Shown piece after piece: positions 16,683 to 24,700 of a DNA stretch of 64,000 bases. The stretch is from the NCBI GenBank assembly GCA_023439505.1, contig JAEXNR010000021.1, forward strand, positions 124,001 to 188,000, read 5' to 3'. This DNA comes from Bacillota bacterium. Its GTDB lineage: Bacteria; Bacillota; Clostridia; Lachnospirales; Lachnospiraceae. The stretch's first letter is position 1. Every line of letters starts with the position of its first letter. Made by a program: the position numbers and the translations under genes. Under the pieces are notes generated by a model. It saw nothing but the letters and a program-made list of their open reading frames with translations, was not told where the DNA came from and did not search any database.

Positions 16683-16731
16683 AAAAAAGCATAACATATT
16701 ATGTATATAATATAATATGTTATGCTTTTTT
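16683..16731. promoter_or_regulatory. Long inverted repeat over the MarR promoter and leader
   Basis: Two 20-base arms (AAAAAAGCATAACATATTAT and its complement) separated by nine bases. On the minus strand TTGAAA at 16735 and TATTAT 17 bases on form a promoter that the repeat overlaps, and the near arm ends beside the ribosome site. Best read as the MarR operator. The transcript could also fold it, with a T-run on the plus strand. Confidence 0.7.
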
Positions 16732-16777
16732 TCAACTGTAAAGTTTATTAATTTTTATTCCCTCAAATTATTTCATT

Positions 16778-17695
16778 TTATCTATATCCAAATGCATTTG
16801 CTGGCTTACCGGCCTCTTGAACCTCAGTTAAATACCTCCAACAATCAGGTTGTGAACCATCAATGTCATAAAAATCATAAACTTTTGCAAGTTGGCCACT
16901 GGACAATGACTGGCCATTCCATTTTTCTAAGTGTGGGTCTATTGCCAGTGATGCTACAGCACGTCCCACATAGCGAGGTGTCTCAGATATGATGAAATGA
17001 GGTTCGTTTTTCGTGGCATCACGCCAGTTCTCTTCTTTAACGCCAAATTGATCCAACATCATCTCTGAGCGAAGCCAACCCGGAGTCAGTGCTACAGCGC
17101 TACACCCATATTTGTCAAGTTCTTTTGACAAAGACCATGCGATTCGAAGAACTGATGTTTTAGCCAAATCATAAAATAGGGACAAACGATAATTTGCTGC
17201 ATTATATTCTGCTGTACCATCCGTCATCTCCACAACCAATCCGCCTCTATTTTTTATCAGCAGCTCAAGTGCATAATGACTGGTGATGATATGTGTATCA
17301 ATAGCAAGCCGTAAGATACGAAGTCCATCTTGAAGTGAATGTTCCCATACCGGTACATTCCACTCGGTTAAGTACTCTCCTCCCCATATATCGTTAACCA
17401 GAACATCCAGTCGTCCCTGCTCCCGTTCAATTCGTTCCATCAGACCTTTTACTTGATCAGGGTCCAGATGATCAACCTGAACAGCTATACCGTGCCCACC
17501 GGCTTTCTCTACAAGCTCCGCTGTTTCCTCAATCGTTTCAGGTCGATTATACTCTGAACGCTGGCTACGGGTGGTACGCCCTGTGACGTAAACAGTAAAG
17601 CCCGCCGCACCCAATTCAATCGCAATACCACGCCCGGCACCACGCGTCGCTCCTGCAACCAGGGCAATTTTTTTGTTCCACATATTTTTCATCAT
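16778..17695 (-). CDS. Short-chain dehydrogenase/reductase (SDR)
   Basis: 305 residues, NAD(P)-dependent oxidoreductase. Cofactor glycine motif AGATRGAGRGIA near the N-terminus with a following TGRTTR (NADP preference likely), DVLVNDIWGG in place of the usual NNAG, and catalytic YDLAK (Tyr-x3-Lys) before ALTPGWLRSEMM. Start at the first ATG of the MMKNMW pair with AAGGAAAGAAG; the frame extends upstream to 17794 across the divergent promoter. Divergent from a WYL regulator, which probably controls it. Substrate unknown. Confidence 0.88.
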   Translation of the reverse strand: MMKNMWNKKIALVAGATRGAGRGIAIELGAAGFTVYVTGRTTRSQRSEYNRPETIEETAELVEKAGGHGIAVQVDHLDPDQVKGLMERIEREQGRLDVLVNDIWGGEYLTEWNVPVWEHSLQDGLRILRLAIDTHIITSHYALELLIKNRGGLVVEMTDGTAEYNAANYRLSLFYDLAKTSVLRIAWSLSKELDKYGCSAVALTPGWLRSEMMLDQFGVKEENWRDATKNEPHFIISETPRYVGRAVASLAIDPHLEKWNGQSLSSGQLAKVYDFYDIDGSQPDCWRYLTEVQEAGKPANAFGYR

Positions 17696-17796
17696 ACACT
17701 TCTTTCCTTTCTGTTTATATGATAAGATAAGTATAACAAAAATTGCTGACATCATCCTGTCAACAATTTTATAAAATATTCCGGAGAAAACCATTT

Positions 17797-18795
17797 ATGA
17801 GAATACACCGTATGATTTCAATTTTGCAATTAATAGAGTCTAAAGGCATGATTAAGGCGCAAGAAATTGCCACCAGGCTCGAGATATCTTTACGAACAGT
17901 ATACAGAGATATTGATTCTTTATGCGAGGCAGGCCTTCCCTTGGCAGCAAAACCCGGTCCCCACGGCGGGATCTATCTTATGGAAGGTTATGCCGGAGGA
18001 AAAGGTCATCTTCAAGAAGAGGACATTATCAGTCTTTACATTAACAGCATTGGAATTATACCGGAAAAGCAAAGTGATATGGCTATGAAGTTAAATAATA
18101 CCATAGCAAAACTGCAGAATAATTTCTCTCCCAATCTTATCTCAGAGTTAAATAAAATAAAGAAGAGATTTTATTTCGATGATGCCCTCTGGTGGGAGGA
18201 AAATAAAAGAGTAAAGGACATTGACATTCTTATTTATGCTGTCCTTCACGCTAAGGGTCTTGAAATAACATATGCAAAATATAATGGTGCAACGTCAATA
18301 AGAAGTGTCCAGCCATATGGCATTGTTGTAAAAAGAATGGATTGGTATATGATAGGATATTGTACAAAGAATAAAGCAATACGAAGCTTTAAGTGTGAGC
18401 GCATACAAGATAGTAAGCTCTTAGATGAATCCTTTGAAGTACCCGATAATTTCAATATTCACGAATACTGGACAAAAGCCAAAGGTTCTTTCAAAACTTC
18501 AAATATACAGGAAGAACTGTATCCCGTAGTCATCAAACTGAACAAAAATAATAGTAATATTCTTGTACAACAGGAGGTTCTGGAAACCAATCTATATGAA
18601 GATCATATCATAGCAACAATCAACATGTACGGCTTTTCTTTTGCTGTAAATGATGCGATGAAATTAATTCGATTTGCAGAAATAATCGAACCTATTGAAT
18701 TAAGATCTTTCATAGAAAATGAACTAAATAGAATCTCCTTGATGTATCAATCAGGTCAGCAAAGTCCGGACCATACAGACGCCTCTGAATCTTAA
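17797..18795 (+). CDS. HTH-WYL domain transcriptional regulator
   Basis: 332 residues. N-terminal DeoR-like winged helix (RMISILQLIESKGMIKAQEIATRLEISLRTVYRDIDSL) with the wing GPHGGIYLMEGY, then the WYL ligand-binding domain (LHAKGLEITYA, RSVQPYGIVVKRMDWYMIGYC, IRSFKCERIQD). WYL proteins sense small ligands or nucleic acids. Start at the ATG 17797 with GGAG ten bases before. Divergent from the SDR gene with about 100 bases between. Confidence 0.9.
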   Translation: MRIHRMISILQLIESKGMIKAQEIATRLEISLRTVYRDIDSLCEAGLPLAAKPGPHGGIYLMEGYAGGKGHLQEEDIISLYINSIGIIPEKQSDMAMKLNNTIAKLQNNFSPNLISELNKIKKRFYFDDALWWEENKRVKDIDILIYAVLHAKGLEITYAKYNGATSIRSVQPYGIVVKRMDWYMIGYCTKNKAIRSFKCERIQDSKLLDESFEVPDNFNIHEYWTKAKGSFKTSNIQEELYPVVIKLNKNNSNILVQQEVLETNLYEDHIIATINMYGFSFAVNDAMKLIRFAEIIEPIELRSFIENELNRISLMYQSGQQSPDHTDASES

Positions 18796-18804
18796 AAGTG
18801 ATTT

Positions 18805-18930
18805 TTAATCAGTGCGTTGGCATGCTTTAAAAACTCCCGCCTCCTGCTTCAAAAGTTTACCCAAATTATCCCTGCACATATACGCTCCCAGATTATTCGT
18901 ATATGTTTCATTTACAAAATCAGTATCCAT
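18805..18930 (-). other. Small open frame, possible gene remnant
   Basis: 41-residue frame (begins MDTDFVNETYTNNLGAYMCR) on the minus strand in the 208-base gap before the flavoprotein gene. A TATAAT lies five bases before its ATG and there is no ribosome site. It may be the tail of a lost gene. Not recognised. Confidence 0.25.
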
Positions 18931-18944
18931 GTGATTATATCACA
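18930..18944. promoter_or_regulatory. CRP/FNR-like palindrome before the flavoprotein gene
   Basis: TGTGAT-TAT-ATCACA, 15 bases, centred about 42 bases before the start of transcription expected from the -10 box at 18967. That is the class II activator position. The centre is one base off both the CRP (N6) and FNR (N4) spacing, so the identity of the binder is open. Confidence 0.5.
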
Positions 18945-18963
18945 GAATTATCGGTAACATTAT

Positions 18964-18972
18964 TGCTATAAT
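18964..18972 (+). promoter_or_regulatory. Extended -10 promoter of the flavoprotein gene
   Basis: TGCTATAAT: perfect -10 box with the TG extension and no recognisable -35, consistent with activator dependence. Confidence 0.65.
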
Positions 18973-19003
18973 CTATACACTTAAAGTGAAAGGTGGTATT
19001 GAT

Positions 19004-19885
19004 ATGTCGAATGTAATTATTATCGGAAATGGCCCTGCAGGTGTTTCAACTGCATTATATACAACAAGAGCCGGTATCGACACCAGGATCATTGGGAAAG
19101 ATTACGGTGCCCTGGATAAAGCCTCTGAGATTGAAAATTATTACGGCTTTGATGAACCGATATCAGGAAGGGATTTAATTTCAAAAGGAATAGAAGGTGC
19201 ACGCAGACTTGGTGCAGAAATTGTGTCAGACGAAGTTTTAGGAATCACTTATGATAATAAATTCACTGTCGTTACAAAAAATGAATCGTATGAAGCTGAC
19301 AGTGTAGTCCTTGCCACCGGAACTTCAAGATCCGCTCCGAAAATCAAAGGATTAAAAGAATATGAAGGTCATGGCGTCAGCTATTGTGCTGTATGTGATG
19401 CTTTCTTTTACAGAGGAAAGGATGTAACCGTTTTAGGTAATGGATACTATGCCTTACATGAGGCATTGGAATTACTTTCCACCTCAAACTCCGTCACAAT
19501 TCTAACCAATGGTAAAGAACCTGAATTTGAAGTTCCTAATAATATTAAGATCAACACCAACCTCATAGAATCAATTAATGGTACGGAAGTGGTCGAAGAA
19601 GTCCATTTCCAAAATGGAGAAAAAATACAAGCGGCAGGCCTTTTTGTAGCCATCGGTGTTGCAGGAAGTACGGACTTGGCCAAAAAAATCGGCGCTGAAA
19701 CAAAAAACAACAAAATTATTACAGATGAAACTATGTCAACGAATATTCCCGGTCTTTATGCGGCCGGAGATTGTACCGGCGGACTATTACAAATATCAAA
19801 AGCCGTATATGAAGGAGCAAAAGCAGGTACAGAAATAATAAAATACTTGAGGACTATTCCTCATGTCCCCAAAAGCATAATATAA
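19004..19885 (+). CDS. Thioredoxin-reductase-like flavoprotein without NADPH-site motifs
   Basis: 293 residues. FAD site GNGPAG (8-13), redox-active CAVC (Cys128, Cys131) in SYCAVCDAFF, late FAD motif AAGDCTGG (253-260). The second nucleotide-binding region reads VLGNGYYALHEA, and the basic HRRxxxR motif that holds NADPH phosphate is absent (ILTNGKEPEFEV instead). Clostridial ferredoxin-dependent flavin thioredoxin reductases show this same loss, so ferredoxin or another donor may feed it. Start at ATG 19004 with AAAGGTGG; a GTG at 18986 lies on that ribosome site. No thioredoxin gene adjoins. Confidence 0.85.
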   Translation: MSNVIIIGNGPAGVSTALYTTRAGIDTRIIGKDYGALDKASEIENYYGFDEPISGRDLISKGIEGARRLGAEIVSDEVLGITYDNKFTVVTKNESYEADSVVLATGTSRSAPKIKGLKEYEGHGVSYCAVCDAFFYRGKDVTVLGNGYYALHEALELLSTSNSVTILTNGKEPEFEVPNNIKINTNLIESINGTEVVEEVHFQNGEKIQAAGLFVAIGVAGSTDLAKKIGAETKNNKIITDETMSTNIPGLYAAGDCTGGLLQISKAVYEGAKAGTEIIKYLRTIPHVPKSII

Positions 19886-19942
19886 GAATTGTACCAGTAC
19901 ATTGCGTATACATCGGCCAGAGACAATCTTCTATCCTGCTTT

Positions 19943-19977
19943 AAAAGTTGAGTCTCGAGGCCTTGTCTCAACTTTTT
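19943..19977. terminator. Terminator between convergent genes
   Basis: AAAAGTTGAG and CTCAACTTTT with a 14-base loop and T-tract; the complementary A-run makes it usable from both sides. Confidence 0.82.
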
Positions 19978-19981
19978 GCTG

Positions 19982-20476
19982 TTATCCCTTTTTATTCTCT
20001 TTCATATATTGTTCCATGATCCCTGCAGCCATTCCTACAAGATCCACGCAAGGCCTTTTTTTATAATATTCTTCTGTACGAAACTCTGGTTCCGGTTTAT
20101 CCTTTCCAGCATCCAGACCCAACAGTTCTCTGCATATGATGGATCGGTTCTTATCCTCAAATTTTTTTGAAAGATACTGGATCCTTTCATAGTGTTCAGT
20201 TTTCTTTTGATGATCCACGGGATCAATATACCCATAAACCACCCCTGCTACCATAAACATTCCAGATACTGCACCGCATACTTCACGAAGTCTTCCCATG
20301 CCTGCTCCAAAAGAAGAACTAATCTTGATCGCCGTCTCAAAGTCCATATCATACGCATCGGAAAAAGATAAGAAGACCGACTGCGCGCAGTTATATCCCT
20401 CCTTAAAGTAGGCCATTGCCAGTTCTGAATGTGTCTTTTCCTTTTCTATAACTTGATCTGTATTTTCTGTGTCCAT
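19982..20476 (-). CDS. C_GCAxxG_C_C family redox-type protein
   Basis: 164 residues. Contains the conserved cysteine pattern of this family: YNCAQSVF, then SSFGAGMGRLREVCGAVSGMFM, IICRELLG and RPCVDLVG, five regularly spaced cysteines in a helical protein. The family is widespread in anaerobes, and is thought to be redox or metal related; its function is unproven. ATG with GGGAGATAAT upstream. Convergent with the flavoprotein gene, sharing a terminator. Confidence 0.9.
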   Translation of the reverse strand: MDTENTDQVIEKEKTHSELAMAYFKEGYNCAQSVFLSFSDAYDMDFETAIKISSSFGAGMGRLREVCGAVSGMFMVAGVVYGYIDPVDHQKKTEHYERIQYLSKKFEDKNRSIICRELLGLDAGKDKPEPEFRTEEYYKKRPCVDLVGMAAGIMEQYMKENKKG

Positions 20477-20521
20477 AAATTATCTCCCGGTATGTCTGAT
20501 TTAGTTTGTTCTCTACCTGTT

Positions 20522-20549
20522 ATTTTAACAAAATATTCTCACAAGTCAA
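20522..20549 (-). promoter_or_regulatory. Promoter of the C_GCAxxG_C_C gene
   Basis: TTGACT (20549-20544), 16-base spacer, TAAAAT (20527-20522), 46 bases before the ATG. Confidence 0.7.
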
Positions 20550-20637
20550 ACGATATCTTATCCTACATATTACATAGTACTGCATACTTATTTTGTCCTC
20601 TGTAATTCTTACGCTAACACAATCGATTGCCTGGTCC

Positions 20638-20669
20638 ATAAAAAAGACAGAGGTTGCAAACTCTGTCTT
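20638..20669 (-). terminator. Terminator of the SnoaL-like gene
   Basis: On the minus strand AAGACAGAG, eight-base loop, CTCTGTCTT and further Ts. Ninety bases after the stop at 20759. Confidence 0.82.
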
Positions 20670-20758
20670 CTTTACCAATTATGAGATAGGTCTATGTCTG
20701 CTTCCTTTGAATACCTACAGTGCTTTAAACTCCATTCGTACCTCATTATATGGAGGCG

Positions 20759-21454
20759 CTATATACCAGCCACTGTAATATTTAAGTTTTTAATCTTTCC
20801 ATCATTAAGAGTGAAATGGAAGTCCAGCGCAATCGGACTACCGTCAAAACTACCGGATATGATGGCGGTAACAACCGTTTTGCCGTTTTTCTCTACACAG
20901 TCAATGATCTCGGTCATAACCTTAGCGGTCCTGTTAGCTTCTAGAATATGCCCGCTGACCGCTTCGGGACCATGATACTCTTCTCCCTCGTCAATTAGTA
21001 TGATGTCCCCCGCAAAGCAACCGGCAAGCAGGTCGCCATCATAGACATCTGAGGCGTGATAATAGGCTGCGATAGGTTGCGGCAAAGGGATTGCCTTACT
21101 GTTCGAGGAAATAACATTGCGAAGGCATTTGACGTTATCCCCATCCATCGTAAAATGAAAATCAAGATATAGCGGATCCGGCAGACCGGCCTTGTTGTAA
21201 TCGCCGTCGCATTTCGCGGTAACGACAACCTCGTTGGCGTCTTCAACTGAATTGATGACCTCCAGCCTTAGATGTACGCTGAAATAGTCTAGGTCGCTCC
21301 ACTCTTTAATAGCAGCTTTTCCACGATATTCTTTACCGGCGTCAAAAACGACAGCATCCTCAGAGAATATCGAAAGGAATAACTCGGGCTCATCCGTATT
21401 TGTTGCGTGAAAGTGTGTTTCAATGGGTTTTGGCAATTGAAAGCTATTGTTCAT
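20759..21454 (-). CDS. Tandem SnoaL/NTF2-like domain protein
   Basis: 231 residues made of two similar halves: PKPIETHFHATNTDEPELFL...DAVVFDAGKEYRGKAAI and PQPIAAYYHASDVYDGDLLAG...DIILIDEGEEYHGPEAV. Each is an NTF2-like cone fold (SnoaL-like polyketide cyclase family), here a duplication within one chain. No catalytic residues could be assigned. Start at the ATG 21454 (AAAGGATAAATACA upstream). The frame continues to 21517 over a degenerate SDR gene end. Confidence 0.82.
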   Translation of the reverse strand: MNNSFQLPKPIETHFHATNTDEPELFLSIFSEDAVVFDAGKEYRGKAAIKEWSDLDYFSVHLRLEVINSVEDANEVVVTAKCDGDYNKAGLPDPLYLDFHFTMDGDNVKCLRNVISSNSKAIPLPQPIAAYYHASDVYDGDLLAGCFAGDIILIDEGEEYHGPEAVSGHILEANRTAKVMTEIIDCVEKNGKTVVTAIISGSFDGSPIALDFHFTLNDGKIKNLNITVAGI

Positions 21455-21471
21455 TGTATTTATCCTTTCCC

Positions 21472-21680
21472 TTATTGTGGTGCGGACAATTCTGCCGTCA
21501 ATGGTATGTTCAGACATTTAATCACATCCCGTTCCTGGGTCATCCGCTCGATCAGTCTTTCTGAGGCCATCGTATGCGTAAACCCGGGCGCAAAGCTGTT
21601 AACACGAATTCCTTTGGGCGCAAGCTCAGTTGCAAGTGCTTTGCTGTAATTTCTATCATCGACGGCAACAATCCAAGGTC
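21472..21680 (-). pseudogene. C-terminal fragment of a short-chain dehydrogenase
   Basis: The frame reads RNYSKALATELAPKGIRVNS then FAPGFTHTMASERLIERM, the unmistakable Tyr-x-x-x-Lys-to-PG segment of an SDR. Everything upstream (cofactor motif) is missing, and the frame ends without the usual tail. Its 5' break lies next to the 20-base inverted repeat at 21685-21730. Confidence 0.72.
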
Positions 21681-21684
21681 CATT

Positions 21685-21730
21685 ATAACAAAGATAACCT
21701 GACAACGTCATGTCAGGTTATCTTTGTTAT
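21685..21730. repeat. Perfect 20-base inverted repeat between the glucanase locus and the SDR remnant
   Basis: ATAACAAAGATAACCTGACA and its exact complement with a six-base loop (ACGTCA). It lies 64 bases after the GH81 stop. It could be the operon's terminator without a T-tail, or a junction scar, because the SDR fragment begins right beside it. Confidence 0.75.
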
Positions 21731-21793
21731 TCAATAGAAATTCTCCGAAGAAGTAACTACATCATTGATTTCAGAAGATAAGTTCTAAGCTTT

Positions 21794-24700
21794 TTACAGT
21801 ACCCGATTAAATTTCATCCAGTTCAGATTAAATCCTCCGCCGCTGATATTCGCTCTGATGGTATAGGTACCCGCAGGTAATTGGAAAGCACCCGAGGTTA
21901 CGGTTGCCCATATATTCCCGGTATTGGTTCCTGTTGATGCAAGGGTGATGCTGTCTTTTATTAAATCAATCCTTGCACCTCCATCCCATCCATTCACTCT
22001 GTAATCTACCGTGTAGCTTCCCCCTGTCCCAATCGTAATGATGTACTCCATCCAGTCCCCCGTATCCAGATACCCTACATTCTGTCCTCCGCCAACATCT
22101 CCGCAGGGCTCAGAGGCTACGTCACTCATGTTGACATAGTTTTCTGCTTCTACAAGAACAGATTCCGGTTCTGTTACCGCCGGTTCAAATTCCAGCCAGT
22201 TCAGGTTAAATCCTCCACCGCCGGCAAATACCCTTATCGTCTGCACCCCTGCCTCCATAGCAAATGGTGTTGATGTTACGGTGCTCCAGATATCTCCCGT
22301 ATTGGTTCCGGTGGCTGCCAGTACTGCATTGTCCTTTTTTAACTGAATCTGTGCTTCTCCATTCCACCCCTTTACTCTGTAATGGACGGTATAGGTTCCT
22401 GAGTTTGCAATATTTACCACATAATCCATCCAGTCACCGGTATCGATATAGCCCACATTCTCGCCACCTCCGATATCAGCGCAGGGTTCTGTAGCTACGT
22501 CATACATAGCAATGTAATTTTCTGCTTCTATTTTCAGGCTCTGAGGTACGGATGCAATGGTGATCACCGATGCCGCAATATCCGAATCCGTCATACTCTC
22601 TTTGCAGGCGATTGCTTTTACCGTAGTCGTAGCACTAACCGTAAAGCTTCCTGTATATATCGTCCCGTTTGTCCGGGATGGCTGCGATCCGTCCGTAGTA
22701 TAATAAATAACCGAACCTTCTGTTCCGGATACCATCGATACCGTCTGAGCCGTCTCATAGGTTCCGGTCTGCGGCGAAATTTGCGGTGTCAATGCTTTCA
22801 CTTCACCCTGGGGATAGACGGAAAACCAGTTAAAGTTAAACCCTCCGACATGAAACTTTATTCTTAGTTTCTGAACACCGGCCTGCAGATGCACCGGTAC
22901 ACTGACCGTCATCCAGCTTCCTGTAGCAGGAATATCTACAGAAGCCAGAACCATACTCCCAGTCAGACTTGATTTTATCTGGATCTGTCCACCTACACTG
23001 CCAATGGGACATACCCGGAAGGACGCGGTATAATCTCCCTCTGCTGCCACATTAACTTCATAGATTGCCGAATCACCCGAATCAATATAAGCAAGACTCC
23101 TACCGCCTTCAGAGCACACCTCTGTCATAGCGCTAAAGTTCGTATCATAATCTTCCGCTTCTATCAGTCCCGGTACCGGATGCGGCTGCGGATCAGGTAT
23201 AGGATCAGGTATTATTATGGACGGAGCCGGATTATGTATCATCGGATTTACCGTTATCGTCGCATTTGCAGGAACAGTTGCAGATCCGATGGTTCCGCCG
23301 CTATTACAAAACTGTACAAACAGGGTGGAATCTGTCGGATTCCATATTACGGCACTGTACGTTGTTCCCTTCTGAAACACCTGATATCCGGTCCAGTTAC
23401 TCGACCATATATCGGTGGTGCGGCTACCCTTTGCTGACATATTCTGAACAAACCAGTACGAATTGAACCGCTCATCGTCCGGGAGCTTGCTGTCCTCCCA
23501 CTGGCTGATCACTGACTGCGGATCTGACAGTGCGGCAAACGGCCAGGTAATATGAAACCATCCTTCCGGATCGGCATCCGGCCTCCCCTCTGCGGCAAGC
23601 TTTGCCTGATATGCTGCTTCATCCCTTCGATAGTCACTGTTAATTCTTGCCGCTATGGCAGGGTCGTATCCCAGATATGTTAATACCGGAGAAACCGGCA
23701 GCCAGTGGATTCCATAAATACAGCTGGGATTGCCTGAGAAATAGGTTCCATAGGTGTATGCATTTCCCCAGACCATTCCTGTTACGCCGGGATCATAATC
23801 CTCGGCCCAGTTATCCTGGTCATAATCAAACCAATACTGCTCTATGGCATTCACCTCCAGGGTAAATCCCCAGATTCCCGCATCCCGGTAAATGGCATTG
23901 CCTGTTGCCAGACCCCACAGATACTCTCCTGCCCATGCAAAGGTAGCTTCTGATGAGGATTCCTGATTATTGCTGCTCTGGTTATCTCCATATCCTCCGG
24001 CCCAGGAATGCCCTTCATAGGGATCAAAATTTCTCATCCAGGGATATTTTTCATCATTTCTGTAAGGATTTTGCGCATCCCGCAAAAGCTCCTCCACCAT
24101 ACCGCCGTAACCTCTGACAAACTCCTGGTCATAGGACGCAATCACTCCTGCAGCAAAGGTAAAATACCCCCACAGGAAATGGTGATCGGACAGATTGATG
24201 CCCATTCCGTGATCTCCGCCCTGACCGATCAGGGTTCCCCAGTCAGAAGAGTAGTACATATAGTAGGGGTAATCATCCGCCCCGTCATATGTCAGCCAGT
24301 TGACCAGAATCTTTTTCAGGATGCTGATCAATTCATCCCTCATTTCATATTCCCCGAGCTGTTGTGAAATCAGAATGGCCATGGATAAGGGATGCATCTT
24401 CTTCCCCTCCCAGTATGGATCTGCTACCCAATAATCCCTGGTAACACTTTCCTTAAAGGTATTCAGGTACTGCATCAACTGCCCCCTGTTATAAGAGCCT
24501 GATTCTGATGGTTCCCCAAAAGACGGGGTGATCCCGTAAAACTTATTGGTAACCGTAAAACTATTGCCCTCCAGAACTTTCATATTACCTCTTGCCGATG
24601 GATAGCTTAGATTTGTAAGTCCCGCGTCGCTATATTTCCATTGTGTCGGAAACAGCGCCATTAAGGTATTCGATGAAAAGCCCGAACGCTTTAACTGTAT

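Noticed and set aside
21685..21730. Transposon terminal repeats
   Set aside because: Only one compact hairpin, no transposase gene, no target duplication could be identified.
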